DNA from: an uncultured Pelagibacteraceae bacterium
GTDB lineage: Bacteria > Pseudomonadota > Alphaproteobacteria > Pelagibacterales > Pelagibacteraceae
Reading direction: 5' to 3'
Assembly: GCA_902617025.1 (NCBI GenBank)
Contig: CACMVB010000002.1
Coordinates: 62,001-126,000 of the forward strand
DNA length: 64,000 nt
The position numbers and the translations under genes are program-made. The notes beneath the pieces were generated by a model. The model had not been told where the DNA came from. It did not search any database and saw nothing but the letters and a program-made list of their open reading frames with translations. Shown here piece after piece: positions 9,451 through 20,763 of the stretch; position 1 is the first letter of the stretch, and every line of letters starts with the position of its first letter.

Positions 9451-10418
9451 TGGCTGTCTATACAAAGTTAAATCAAGAAAAGATTGAGGAAATTTTATCA
9501 AAATATAGTTTAGGTAAGTTAGACTCATTTAAAGGAATTGAAGAAGGTATTGAAAATACAAACTATTTTTTATCGGTAAATAAAAAAAAATTTATATTAA
9601 CTATTTACGAAAAAAGAGTTAAATCTGCTGATCTTCCTTTTTTTTCTAATCTAATGTCATCTTTAAATAAAGCTAGCTTTAAATGCCCTGCTCCTATTTC
9701 TAATAATAATAATGAAACTATTACAAGTTTTGAGGGGAAAAAATTAATGATCGTGTCATTTCTTGAGGGAAAGGCAAAACAAAATTTATCTCCGGCCAAT
9801 TGTAAATCGATTGGGTCTGAAATAGCTAAAATGCATGAGCTAACAAAGAATTTAAAATTAAAACGACAAAATGACCTATCCGTAAATTCATGGAGAAAAT
9901 TATTTAATTCAGTCAAAGATAAGTGTGAAAATATACATAAAGACCTACCAAGATTGATAGAGGAAAATCTTAATGATGTCGAAAAAAGATGGCCAAAAAA
10001 TCTGCCAAGAGGAATAATCCATGCCGATTTATTTCACGACAATATTTTTTTTATTCAAGAAAAATTAAGTGGCGTGATTGACTTTTATTTTTCATGTGAA
10101 GATTTTTTTGCGTTTGAAATTGCTATTTGCTTTAACGCTTTATGTTTTGACGGTCTAAAAAGTAATTTAAGTTTTAATGTTACTAAAGCAAAAAATTTTA
10201 TAGATGGATATTCATCTGTAAGAGAATTGTCTCACGAAGAGTTGAATAATATTAAGGTTTTGTCTCAAGGTGCTGCTTTGAGATTCTTGCTAACTCGAGT
10301 ATTCGATGCATTAAATAAAGTAGAAGGAGCAATAGTTAAAATAAAAGATCCAATGGAGTATTTAAAAAGATTAGAATTTCACAAGAATGCAAAAAATTAT
10401 GAGGATTACTTCTTTTAA
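9450..10418 (+). CDS. thrB: Homoserine kinase (choline-kinase-like type)
   Basis: 322-aa enzyme phosphorylating homoserine in threonine synthesis; this is the aminoglycoside/choline-kinase-like form common in Alphaproteobacteria, not the GHMP-kinase form. The catalytic loop IIHADLFHDNIFF (near residues 189-201) and the downstream metal-binding GVIDFYFS are clear, as is the N-terminal GIEEGIENTNYFL motif. Its stop and the rnhA start overlap by one base. thrC, the next enzyme of the pathway, lies about 1 kb away on the other strand. Confidence 0.92.
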   Translation: MAVYTKLNQEKIEEILSKYSLGKLDSFKGIEEGIENTNYFLSVNKKKFILTIYEKRVKSADLPFFSNLMSSLNKASFKCPAPISNNNNETITSFEGKKLMIVSFLEGKAKQNLSPANCKSIGSEIAKMHELTKNLKLKRQNDLSVNSWRKLFNSVKDKCENIHKDLPRLIEENLNDVEKRWPKNLPRGIIHADLFHDNIFFIQEKLSGVIDFYFSCEDFFAFEIAICFNALCFDGLKSNLSFNVTKAKNFIDGYSSVRELSHEELNNIKVLSQGAALRFLLTRVFDALNKVEGAIVKIKDPMEYLKRLEFHKNAKNYEDYFF

Positions 10419-10840
10419 TGAAATTAAAAATTTATACTGATGGTGCTTGCTCTGGAAATCCTGGGAAAGGAGGTTGGGCGGCAATCATATTAGATGATTC
10501 TAATCAATCAAGTATTTCTGGAAGTGAAAGTAATACGACCAATAATAGGATGGAATTAATGGCTACAATTATGGCATTAAAAAAAATAAAAAAGAAATCA
10601 GAGATTACAATTTTCACTGACTCGAGATATGTGAAAGATGGAATTACCGATTGGATTAAAAAGTGGAAAGTAAATAATTGGAAAAGTTCAAACAAGAAAC
10701 CAGTTAAAAATAAAGATCTTTGGATTAAATTAGATAATGCTTGCCTAAAACATAAAGTTACTTGGAAATGGGTTAAGGCGCACGCTGGCAATAAATATAA
10801 TAATCTTGTTGATGAATTGGCAGTTTCAAAAATTAAATAG
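10418..10840 (+). CDS. rnhA: Ribonuclease HI
   Basis: 140-aa enzyme that degrades the RNA strand of RNA-DNA hybrids. Active-site residues are visible: Asp in IYTDGACSGNPGKGGW (residue 7-8 region), Glu in NRMELMA (about 46), Asp in FTDSRYV (about 69) and the C-terminal KAHAGNKYNNLVDELA with His and Asp. Length is slightly below E. coli RNase HI (155). It converges with the peroxiredoxin gene and overlaps it by 8 nt. Confidence 0.95.
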   Translation: MKLKIYTDGACSGNPGKGGWAAIILDDSNQSSISGSESNTTNNRMELMATIMALKKIKKKSEITIFTDSRYVKDGITDWIKKWKVNNWKSSNKKPVKNKDLWIKLDNACLKHKVTWKWVKAHAGNKYNNLVDELAVSKIK

Positions 10841-11318
10841 ATTTTAAAAAGCTTTCAGCTGAAGATAATTCACAAGTAGCGGTTTCTTTTTCTTCCTCTA
10901 CTTTTTTAACCTCGCCATTTTCCACAAGCATAGTGTATCTATTTGATCTAATTCCTAATCCCTTTTCGGATTTATCTACTTCTGCTCCAATAGCTTTTGT
11001 AAATTTTAGAAAAGGATCGCCAGCCATAAAAATTTTATTGCCAGCGTTTTGGTTTTCACCCCAAGCCTTCATAACATTTGGATCATTTACAGCGATGCAT
11101 ATAATTTTTGTAATTCCTTTTTGAGAAGCTAAGTCGTAATTTTTTATATACCCAGGAAGATGAAGAGCCGAACAAGTTTTAGTAAAAGCTCCAGGCATAC
11201 CTAAAATAATAGTCTTACCTTCACAAAGATCTGAAATATCAATTTTTTTTACATCATTATTTTGATCAAGATAAAATAACTCTGAGTTGGGTAGTTTGTC
11301 TCCTATTTTTATTCTCAT
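10833..11318 (-). CDS. Peroxiredoxin (Prx5/AhpC-TSA type)
   Basis: 161-aa thiol peroxidase of the Prx5 subfamily, reducing H2O2 or organic peroxides in the cytoplasm. The peroxidatic cysteine is in GMPGAFTKTCSALHLPGY (Cys near residue 48). The motif AVNDPNVMKAWGE and the Trp/Gly pattern that follow are characteristic of Prx5. It follows thrC with an ATGA overlap and its 3' end overlaps rnhA on the other strand. In some relatives a C-terminal glutaredoxin domain is fused; none is present here. Confidence 0.93.
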   Translation of the reverse strand: MRIKIGDKLPNSELFYLDQNNDVKKIDISDLCEGKTIILGMPGAFTKTCSALHLPGYIKNYDLASQKGITKIICIAVNDPNVMKAWGENQNAGNKIFMAGDPFLKFTKAIGAEVDKSEKGLGIRSNRYTMLVENGEVKKVEEEKETATCELSSAESFLKSI

Positions 11319-12691
11319 TGAATTTTGCCCAAAATATAATTTTTTACTTCTGAATTTGAATTCCTGATAATATCAAATGTTTCTTTTTTATCTATATTCA
11401 ATTTTAAATGCTCCGGTAAGTCTAAATTTTTTCCTATAGCTTTTTTTATTGTATCACTGAATTTGTAAGGATGAGCTGTGCCAAGAACAACTATATCTCC
11501 TAAATTTTTGAAACTTTTTGCTGCTCCTACTCCAGTAGCAGTATGAGGATCAATTATAAATTGATGCTGTTTATAAATTTCATTAATTATATATACTGTC
11601 TCTTTATCTGTAACTTTTACTGCTTCAAAATCCTTTTTAATTTTATCGATTTCTTTTTTGTCTAAATTGAATAAACTTTTTGATGATAGATCATTCATTA
11701 ATGACCCTACCTTACTATCGTTTTCATCTAATATATAATAAAGCAGCCTTTCAAAATTACTAGCAACTTGTATATCCATACTTGGTGTAATGGTTGCTTT
11801 CACTTTATCAGGCTTATATTCGCCTGTATTAATAACTCTTTGTAAAATATCATTTTTATTAGTAGCGACTATAAGTTTATTAATTGGTAAACCCATTTTT
11901 TTAGCAACGTATCCAGCATAGATATCTCCAAAATTACCAGTTGGTACTGAAAAGCTTATGTTGTTTTTTTTTAATCTAAAGACAGAATAAAAATAATAAA
12001 CAATTTGACAAACAATTCTCGCCCAATTGATAGAATTTACGCCTGACATATTTATTTTCGATCTAAAGCTATTTTCATTAAAAAGCTCTTTTACAATTTT
12101 TTGACAATCATCAAATGAGCCCTCGATAGCCATATTATAAATATTAGCTCCACCAATTGTTGTCATTATTTTTCTTTGAATATTTGAAATCTTATTATGC
12201 GGATGCAGTACAAAAAGATTTATATTTTTTCTATTACTTAATGCAGCTATGGCCGCTGAACCAGTATCTCCTGATGTAGCAACTATGACATTTACAGTTT
12301 TATCTTTAGCGACTTCTAAATGGTCGTACATATTACCGATTACCTGCATTGCAATGTCTTTAAAAGCTAAAGTGGGTCCATGATAAAGTTCAAGAAGATT
12401 TATATTTCCAATTTTTTTTATATTTACAACTTCTTTATCTTTAAAACTACTATAAGATTTTTGTATCAGTGAGCTAAGTTCTTCCTTTTTAATTTCACCT
12501 GAACAGAAATTAAAGATAATTTCTGTAGCAAGTTCGTTATAATTAAGTTGACTTAAATTTTTAAGTTCTTCTTGACTATACTTCTTTATTTCAGCAGGCA
12601 AAAATAACCCTCCACCTGGTGCGAGTCCTCTTAAGAAAATATCTTTAAAGCTAAATTCTAAAGATTTATCTCTGGTACTAAAATAATTCAT
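11315..12691 (-). CDS. thrC: Threonine synthase
   Basis: 458-aa PLP enzyme making threonine from O-phosphohomoserine. The N-terminal YFSTRD start, the PLP-lysine motif GPTLAFKDIAMQ (near residues 105-116) and the phosphate-binding SGDTGSAAIAAL stretch (near 141) are all visible. Length is normal for the long bacterial/fungal-like form (about 460). It begins within the stop codon of the SURF1 gene (ATGA) and overlaps the peroxiredoxin start, so it sits at the end of the cytochrome oxidase operon. Its pathway partner thrB is nearby on the + strand. Confidence 0.96.
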   Translation of the reverse strand: MNYFSTRDKSLEFSFKDIFLRGLAPGGGLFLPAEIKKYSQEELKNLSQLNYNELATEIIFNFCSGEIKKEELSSLIQKSYSSFKDKEVVNIKKIGNINLLELYHGPTLAFKDIAMQVIGNMYDHLEVAKDKTVNVIVATSGDTGSAAIAALSNRKNINLFVLHPHNKISNIQRKIMTTIGGANIYNMAIEGSFDDCQKIVKELFNENSFRSKINMSGVNSINWARIVCQIVYYFYSVFRLKKNNISFSVPTGNFGDIYAGYVAKKMGLPINKLIVATNKNDILQRVINTGEYKPDKVKATITPSMDIQVASNFERLLYYILDENDSKVGSLMNDLSSKSLFNLDKKEIDKIKKDFEAVKVTDKETVYIINEIYKQHQFIIDPHTATGVGAAKSFKNLGDIVVLGTAHPYKFSDTIKKAIGKNLDLPEHLKLNIDKKETFDIIRNSNSEVKNYILGKIQ

Positions 12692-13350
12692 TTTTTTCTT
12701 CTAAAATATAAATAATAAAAAATTATCGAGATTGATATTGCATACCAAGTTATAGCATATTTAAGGTGATTATTTGGCACATCTATACTTATCTTTTTAG
12801 GAAGTGGTGTCTTGGCCTTATTATCCTCTAAAAAAATTATAAACTCATTAAATTGCTCTCCTGTTGCTTTTTTTAAATCTTCTAAATTTAATGAAAACCA
12901 AATATTATTTGAAATATCATTATCTGGTTTAAATATACTTGGTTTATAAATTTCTCTTAAAAGACCAATTATTTCGCTATCAGTTTCTGCTTTGAAGTTT
13001 ATGCTTGCGCTATCTTTTAGTTCTTTCTTTATCCATCCTCTATTAATTAAAACATTTTGATTTTTGTCAGTCCTGAAAGGAGTGACTACATCATATCCAG
13101 GTTTTCCGCTATCATTCAAGCTATAAAGATAAATTTGCTTATTAAAATTAAATCTTCCTTTAGCGCTTACTCTCTGATAATTTTTCTTAATTGAATTAGA
13201 GTACTCTATTGGTTTAGAGTCTAATCCAAAAGTAATTTCACTTATTAGTTCTAACTTCCATTGCAATCTGTAAAGTTGCCAGGTTCCTAATGCACAAAAT
13301 ACTGTTACAAAAAAAATTACGAATATTTGAAATAAAAATGCTCTTTTCAA
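12688..13350 (-). CDS. SURF1 family cytochrome oxidase assembly protein
   Basis: SURF1/Shy1 proteins help insert heme a into cytochrome oxidase subunit I. Seen: an N-terminal membrane helix followed by CALGTWQLYRLQWKLELI, the family signature G-x-W-Q-x-x-R-x-x-W-K, the downstream NRGWI motif, and a second membrane helix at the C-terminus (HLKYAITWYAISISIIFYYLYF), so the middle lies in the periplasm. I place the start at a TTG at 13350, 8 nt after the ctaE stop and giving 220 aa; a longer frame to 13446 would overlap ctaE by 89 nt and add a non-homologous leader. Directly follows ctaE, as in many Alphaproteobacteria. Confidence 0.85.
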   Translation of the reverse strand: MKRAFLFQIFVIFFVTVFCALGTWQLYRLQWKLELISEITFGLDSKPIEYSNSIKKNYQRVSAKGRFNFNKQIYLYSLNDSGKPGYDVVTPFRTDKNQNVLINRGWIKKELKDSASINFKAETDSEIIGLLREIYKPSIFKPDNDISNNIWFSLNLEDLKKATGEQFNEFIIFLEDNKAKTPLPKKISIDVPNNHLKYAITWYAISISIIFYYLYFRRKK

Positions 13351-13357
13351 TTTGAGA

Positions 13358-14149
13358 CTAGCTTCCCCAAATATAGATCGCAGCAAATAAGAATAACCAA
13401 ACAACGTCAACAAAATGCCAGTACCAGGCTGCTGCTTCAAATCCAAAATGGTGTTGAGGCGTCGAGTGGCCTCTCATTGATCGAAACAAACAAACTGCAA
13501 GAAAAACTGTTCCGACAATTACATGAAAGCCATGAAAACCAGTCGACATATAAAATGTGGAACCATAAATTCCACCATCTAAAGTAAATGTTGCATGATG
13601 ATATTCATAAGCTTGAAAACAAGAAAATATAAATCCTAAAAATACTGTTGCAATCAAACCATTTACTAATCCTTTTCTGTCATTTTCTAACATTGCATGA
13701 TGCGCCCAAGTGACAGTAGTTCCCGATAACAATAAAATTAGAGTATTAATTAATGGTATATCCCAAGGATCAAAAGTTTTAATATCTGCTGGAGGCCATA
13801 TGCCTCCTATAGAATCTGGTGGAAATAAACTTGCGTTAAAGAAAGCCCAGAACCATGCAACAAAAAACATTACTTCAGATGCAATAAATAGTGTCATACC
13901 GTACCTATGTCCAATTTGAACTACAGGCGTATGATGACCTTGATGTTCTGCTTCTTCTATAACATCTCTCCACCACATAAATGCACCGTAAACAACTAAA
14001 GCAAAACCAATCAATAATAACCAAAGGGCTTTAGAGTGAAAGTAATAAACTGCTCCGAAAGCTAAGACTAAAGTTGCGAATGAAACATAGATCGGCCAAG
14101 GACTTGGGTCAACTAAATGGTAATCGTGTTTTGGTTTCTCTACTGACAT
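13358..14149 (-). CDS. ctaE: Cytochrome c oxidase subunit III
   Basis: 263-aa membrane subunit of the aa3-type oxidase with about seven hydrophobic segments. Conserved features include [15 protein letters not shown] at the N-terminus, [17 protein letters not shown] near residue 80, [18 protein letters not shown] near residue 198, and [14 protein letters not shown] at the C-terminal end. Its start shares one base with the stop of ctaG. Part of the ctaC-ctaD-ctaB-coxF-like-ctaG-ctaE-surf1 series transcribed on the minus strand. Confidence 0.97.
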   Translation of the reverse strand: MSVEKPKHDYHLVDPSPWPIYVSFATLVLAFGAVYYFHSKALWLLLIGFALVVYGAFMWWRDVIEEAEHQGHHTPVVQIGHRYGMTLFIASEVMFFVAWFWAFFNASLFPPDSIGGIWPPADIKTFDPWDIPLINTLILLLSGTTVTWAHHAMLENDRKGLVNGLIATVFLGFIFSCFQAYEYHHATFTLDGGIYGSTFYMSTGFHGFHVIVGTVFLAVCLFRSMRGHSTPQHHFGFEAAAWYWHFVDVVWLFLFAAIYIWGS

Positions 14150-14700
14150 TATGTGTTACTCTTTTCGTAATAGTCTGATGAAAAAAAAGTAAAAGACAAA
14201 GTTACATCAGACATATTTTTAGTTTTATTATCATCAACAACTTTAGGATCCAAGAAAAATGTTAATACAAACTCTTTTTTTTCACCTGGTTGTAAAGTTT
14301 GTTTTTCAAAACAAAAACAACCTATCTTATTCAAATAAATACCAAATGGTGATGGAGACACATTAAATGTTGCTGACCCTGAAGAAATTTGGTTACTAGG
14401 ATTTTCAACATTAAATTTAACTGTATGAACTTCACCTGGTTTTAAGTTTAAAGTATTTATCTCAGGATAAAATTTCCAATCTAAGGTACTATTAATGTTT
14501 GTATCAAATCTCATTTTATAGTCCTGGTTTACTATAATTTTTGGAATTTCTTTACCAGTAGCGTTTTGAGTAGTTCCACCAAATCCTGTTACTCTACAGA
14601 ATAAGTCATATAATGGAACAGCTGCAAAAGACAAACCTAACATAAGTAAAAATATTGATATTAAAGCAATAGGTGTTAAGTTTTTTTTGCTAATAGTCAT
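14149..14700 (-). CDS. ctaG: Cytochrome c oxidase assembly protein CtaG (Cox11)
   Basis: 183-aa copper chaperone that delivers CuB to subunit I. One N-terminal membrane helix (about residues 11-29) is followed by [18 protein letters not shown], a conserved Cox11 segment, and the periplasmic copper-binding motif [14 protein letters not shown] (near residue 128). Length is typical (about 180-200). Its ATG lies next to the stop of the 37-aa CoxF-like ORF, sharing one base. Confidence 0.96.
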   Translation of the reverse strand: MTISKKNLTPIALISIFLLMLGLSFAAVPLYDLFCRVTGFGGTTQNATGKEIPKIIVNQDYKMRFDTNINSTLDWKFYPEINTLNLKPGEVHTVKFNVENPSNQISSGSATFNVSPSPFGIYLNKIGCFCFEKQTLQPGEKKEFVLTFFLDPKVVDDNKTKNMSDVTLSFTFFSSDYYEKSNT

Positions 14701-14813
14701 TATATTTCTCTATTATAAATCCCGATATTATAAAAAGTTAGCACGAATAAAAAAATCATAAATAAGATTAATATCAGAGCAGTAATCAAATTTTTTTTCT
14801 TTTTGTCCATCAT
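14700..14813 (-). CDS. Small CoxF-like membrane protein (37 aa)
   Basis: This ORF was found by reading the gap between ctaB and ctaG. It starts with ATG-ATG at 14813, one base after the ctaB stop, and ends with TAA sharing a base with the ctaG start, so it fills the gap exactly. The 37 residues are a Lys-rich head (MMDKKKKN), one hydrophobic helix of about 18 residues, then FVLTFYNIGIYNRE. Many Alphaproteobacteria carry a short single-span protein (CoxF) here, with a basic head and an F/Y-x-x-T-x-x-x-x-G tail like this one. The exact role is unclear; assembly of the oxidase is the likely one. Real gene by position and fit; family call is from memory of the pattern. Confidence 0.72.
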   Translation of the reverse strand: MMDKKKKNLITALILILFMIFLFVLTFYNIGIYNREI

Positions 14814-14814
14814 A

Positions 14815-15729
14815 TTATTTTAGAATATTATCAATTAATAAAATTAAAAAAATAAAAAATAAATAAAAAATTGAGTAAATAAATATTTTCCTCGCAATTT
14901 TGTTTGAAACCTTAGCTATTTGAGAGCTATATAATTTAAAACATAAGTAAATATAATACGATGTCATTATTGAAGATATTATTAAATAAAATGTGCTAGC
15001 AAAGTTAAAAAAATATGGAGATATAATTACTAGTGACATAATCAAAGCGTAAATAAGAATATTTATCTTTGTTGTCTTAGCTCCAGAAATTATAGGAAGC
15101 ATTGGAATTTTTGCTTTTTTATAATCACCTGATTTATATAAACTTAATGCCCAAAAATGTGATGGCGTCCATAAAAAAATAATTAAAAATAATATTATAG
15201 GCTCTAGAGAAATATTTCCTGTAGCTATTGTCCATCCAATGACAGGTGGTAATGCTCCAGCTGCACCACCTATAACAATATTTTGTGGAGTTTTCCTTTT
15301 TAACCAAATTGTATAAACAAAAAAGTAAAAAGCAATTGTTGATGCTAATAAAATTGCAGAAATCAGGTTAGCTGAAAAATAAATTATACTCACCGACAAA
15401 GCTGATAAAATTATACCAAAATATAAAGCTTGATCTTTTTTAACTTTTCCAGTTGGGATCGGTCTTAAACAAGTTCTGCTCATTAAGGCATCTAGATCTG
15501 ACTCATACCACATATTAAGCGTTCCAGCAGCCCCAGAGCCTATAGCTACAGCTAAGAGAGAAACGCAAGCAGTTGTAAAGTCCACAGTGATTGGAGCTAT
15601 TAATAAACCAACCATACATGTAAATAGGACAAGAGACATTACTCTGGGTTTCATTAAGTTAAAAAATGAATTTAGGTCTGGTGCTAAACCATATTTAGAG
15701 TTTCTTACTTTTGTACTTATCTGGCTCAA
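14815..15729 (-). CDS. ctaB: Protoheme IX farnesyltransferase (heme o synthase)
   Basis: 304-aa UbiA-superfamily membrane enzyme that adds a farnesyl group to heme b, the first step toward heme a of the oxidase. The Asp-rich substrate site NMWYESDLDALMSRT (near residues 72-86) with the following RPIPTGK is the CtaB signature, and about eight to nine membrane segments are seen. KMPMLP-like loop (AKIPMLPIISG) is also conserved. Located directly after ctaD (1 nt gap). Identity firm. Confidence 0.97.
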   Translation of the reverse strand: MSQISTKVRNSKYGLAPDLNSFFNLMKPRVMSLVLFTCMVGLLIAPITVDFTTACVSLLAVAIGSGAAGTLNMWYESDLDALMSRTCLRPIPTGKVKKDQALYFGIILSALSVSIIYFSANLISAILLASTIAFYFFVYTIWLKRKTPQNIVIGGAAGALPPVIGWTIATGNISLEPIILFLIIFLWTPSHFWALSLYKSGDYKKAKIPMLPIISGAKTTKINILIYALIMSLVIISPYFFNFASTFYLIISSIMTSYYIYLCFKLYSSQIAKVSNKIARKIFIYSIFYLFFIFLILLIDNILK

Positions 15730-15730
15730 T

Positions 15731-18158
<2,428 letters not shown>

Positions 18159-18209
18159 GAGTTTTTATACAGTTTTTAGATGATTTAACAATTTCAATTA
18201 ATGCGACAA

Positions 18210-18920
18210 TTAATTAAAGTTATTGATAAAATTTACTAATGAAATCGCGCTTATTACAGCGGTGTCGGACCTTAGAATGTTTCTAGATAACGTAAAAGGT
18301 TTTACTGCTCTATTTTGAAGGATAGACTCACGCTCTACTGGGGAAAAATCGCCCTCTGGACCAATTAATATACAGAAGGATTTAAAGTTTTTTAAATCCT
18401 CAATTTTTAAATTATCTTTTGAGTTAACATCTGCAAATAAAAGTTTTGAAGTTTCATTAAAGGTGTTCAAAAAATCTTTCAATTTAATTACATTAGTAAT
18501 TTCCGGGGGAACAAGTTGATTAGATTGTTCAGTTGCCTCGATCACAATTTTTTTTGCTCTATCAATATTTAATTCTTTTACTTCTGTTCTCTCTGAAACT
18601 ATTGGAATTATTTTACTAACACCAAGCTCTGTAGCTTTTTGTAGAATAGTATCCATCGGATTTTTTTTAACTAAACAAATTGCTATTTCAGTTTTAGATA
18701 AATTTTTAGCTTCTTTAATTTTTTCTAAAAACCTAACTTCAACTCTATCTTTATTTAAAAAGATTATTTCACTTTTCCATTCTCCATTTTTATTGAAAAA
18801 ATTTAGGTTAGATCCTCTTTTGAGTCGCATAACATTTGCAATATAATGAGTATGCTCTTTACTTAACAAACTTGTATTATTTTCCAGTATACTGTCTGGA
18901 TGATATAATCTAATATTCAT
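18210..18920 (-). CDS. rsmE: 16S rRNA (uracil-1498-N3)-methyltransferase
   Basis: 236-aa SPOUT-family methyltransferase that methylates U1498 of 16S rRNA. The C-terminal SAM-binding knot region is clear: FCILIGPEGDFSPVERE (near residues 178-194) and LSRNILRSDTAVISAISLV (near 209-227). The N-terminal RNA-binding part has HYIANVMRLKRG. Length matches the family (about 240). It lies upstream of ctaC on the same strand and is back to back with the CDGSH gene, 46 nt away. Confidence 0.95.
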   Translation of the reverse strand: MNIRLYHPDSILENNTSLLSKEHTHYIANVMRLKRGSNLNFFNKNGEWKSEIIFLNKDRVEVRFLEKIKEAKNLSKTEIAICLVKKNPMDTILQKATELGVSKIIPIVSERTEVKELNIDRAKKIVIEATEQSNQLVPPEITNVIKLKDFLNTFNETSKLLFADVNSKDNLKIEDLKNFKSFCILIGPEGDFSPVERESILQNRAVKPFTLSRNILRSDTAVISAISLVNFINNFN

Positions 18921-18966
18921 ATATAACTATAATATAAACAATTTTTAGAGATATAAAGGAGCTTTA

Positions 18967-19206
18967 ATGAAAAAAGGTAAAAGAGCAGGAGATTCCCCAA
19001 TTGGCATTAATGTGTTAGAGGGAAAGTCTTATTTTTGGTGTACTTGTGGAATTAGTTCTAAACAACCTTTTTGCGATGGCTCCCATAAAGGAACTGAATT
19101 TATACCTTTAAAATATTTAGCTGAGCAATCTAAAAAAGTTTTTTTCTGCTCATGTAAACAAACAAGTGATCAACCATTATGTGATGGTTCTCATAATATT
19201 AAATAA
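18967..19206 (+). CDS. Double CDGSH iron-sulfur protein
   Basis: 79-aa protein with two copies of the CDGSH iron-sulfur motif: CTCGISSKQPFCDGSH (about residues 25-40) and CSCKQTSDQPLCDGSH (about 61-76). Each C-x-C-x(n)-C-D-G-S-H set binds one 2Fe-2S cluster through three cysteines and one histidine. Family members are small redox or cluster-transfer proteins related to mitoNEET; the bacterial role is not settled. A strong ribosome site (AAAGGAG) is 6 nt before the ATG. The next gene starts immediately after its stop. Confidence 0.92.
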   Translation: MKKGKRAGDSPIGINVLEGKSYFWCTCGISSKQPFCDGSHKGTEFIPLKYLAEQSKKVFFCSCKQTSDQPLCDGSHNIK

Positions 19207-19869
19207 ATGATGAAAACAAAGTCAGTAGTGTTTGATGCTTACGGTACATTATTTGATGTAAATTCAGCAGCTGAAAAATGTAAAGATAAAATTGGATCTA
19301 AGTGGGAAGCTTTTGCAAAATTTTGGAGAACTACTCAACTTGAATATACTTGGCTTAGAAGTTTAATGGACAGACATAAAAATTTTTGGGAAGTTACTGA
19401 GGACAGTTTGGATAAATCTATGAGAGTGTTCAATATTAATAAAAGCATGAAAAATGAGTTATTAAACCTTTACAAAATTTTATCTCCATACCCCGAGGTT
19501 AGAGAGGTATTAAAGGATTTAAAAAAGAAAAACTTTAAACTTGCTATACTTTCTAACGGTACACCTGATCTTCTGGATGAATTAGTTGAAAGTAATAAAT
19601 TAAACAATTTATTTGATGATCTTTTTTCTATTGAAGAGGTAAAAATTTATAAACCAGACTCAAGAGTTTATGAAATACCTTTAAAAAAATATAATGTAAA
19701 AGCTAGTGAAATTACTTTTTTAAGTGCAAATACATGGGACGTTTCTGGAGGTGGAAACTTTGGATATAATTCCATCTGGGTTAATAGAAATAACTCTGTA
19801 TTCGATATCCTTGATTTTCAACCAAAAAATGAAATCAGCAATTTAACGCAGCTACTTGATATAGTTTAA
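19207..19869 (+). CDS. Haloacid dehalogenase, type II
   Basis: 220-aa HAD-superfamily hydrolase resembling L-2-haloacid dehalogenases, which release halide from short 2-haloacids. HAD motif I VFDAYGTLFDVNS (Asp near residue 9), motif II LSNGTPDLL (near 117), the Lys in IYKPDSRVYE (near 152) and the type II motif FLSANTWDVSGG (near 172-183) are all present. The F-D-A-Y-G-T-L and SANxWDxxGG patterns favour a true dehalogenase over a phosphatase, but substrate cannot be proved by sequence. Starts at the base after the CDGSH stop codon. Confidence 0.9.
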   Translation: MMKTKSVVFDAYGTLFDVNSAAEKCKDKIGSKWEAFAKFWRTTQLEYTWLRSLMDRHKNFWEVTEDSLDKSMRVFNINKSMKNELLNLYKILSPYPEVREVLKDLKKKNFKLAILSNGTPDLLDELVESNKLNNLFDDLFSIEEVKIYKPDSRVYEIPLKKYNVKASEITFLSANTWDVSGGGNFGYNSIWVNRNNSVFDILDFQPKNEISNLTQLLDIV

Positions 19870-19890
19870 ACTTTCATTATAAATATTATC

Positions 19891-20733
19891 ATGTCTCAAA
19901 TTGAAGTAAAAAAAATAATCAAAGCACTAAACGCCTCTGATGGGGCTGGAGTTAAGTTAAAAAGAAGTATAGGAACTCCAGAGGCAGATTACATTGATCC
20001 ATTTTTAATGCTTGATGAATTTGGCTCTGAAAATAAAGATGATTATGTAGCTGGTTTTCCTCCTCATCCCCACAGAGGAATAGAAACAGTAACTTATATG
20101 TTAAACGGAGAATTTGAGCATCAAGATAGCACTGGAGCTAAAGGTATAATGACATCTGGAGATGTACAATGGATGAAAACTGGAAGAGGAATTATTCACT
20201 CTGAAATGCCTGCAATGAAAGAAGGTAAGTTATTAGGCTTTCAACTTTGGATAAACATGCCGGCTAAAATGAAAAAAAATAAGCCAGAATATCTTTATAT
20301 AAAAGGAAATGAGCTTGGGGAACACAAAGATAGTGATAAAATTGTTAAAGTAATTGCAGGCAAATATGAAAAAGCCGAAGGACCAGAAAAAAATCATAAT
20401 GTTGATCCAATTTACTTTCATGTAATTTTAAATAAAGAAAAAGAATTTAATTGTGATGTACCTTCGGGACACAACTCTTTTCTATATTTATTAAAAGGAG
20501 AGTTAAAAATAGGAGAAAAGAACCATAACAAAACTGTTGACTCAAACTTAATATTATTAAAACAGGGGAATAAACTTAAAGTTAAAGCAAATAAAAAGTC
20601 TGAGTTTTTATTCATAGCCGGTAAACCAATTGGTGAACCTATAGCTAGAGGTGGGCCATTTGTAATGAATACAAAAGCTGAAATACTTGAAGCCATTCAA
20701 GACTATAACAACGGAACATTTGCCAAATATTAA
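19891..20733 (+). CDS. Pirin family protein
   Basis: 280-aa bicupin of the pirin family. The N-terminal cupin has the metal-binding histidines and Glu in FPPHPHRGIETVTYMLNGEFEHQDSTG (split as PPHPHRGIETVTY and GEFEHQDSTG, near residues 55-80), and the conserved MTSGDVQWMKTGRGIIHSEMP follows; a C-terminal PIARGGPFVMNT motif is also typical. Some pirins oxidise quercetin; others bind regulators. The role here is unknown. Twenty-one nt after the dehalogenase and 30 nt before the quinone reductase gene. Confidence 0.93.
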   Translation: MSQIEVKKIIKALNASDGAGVKLKRSIGTPEADYIDPFLMLDEFGSENKDDYVAGFPPHPHRGIETVTYMLNGEFEHQDSTGAKGIMTSGDVQWMKTGRGIIHSEMPAMKEGKLLGFQLWINMPAKMKKNKPEYLYIKGNELGEHKDSDKIVKVIAGKYEKAEGPEKNHNVDPIYFHVILNKEKEFNCDVPSGHNSFLYLLKGELKIGEKNHNKTVDSNLILLKQGNKLKVKANKKSEFLFIAGKPIGEPIARGGPFVMNTKAEILEAIQDYNNGTFAKY

Positions 20734-20763
20734 AAGTTCAAGTACGTTCCAAATACCAAATAA

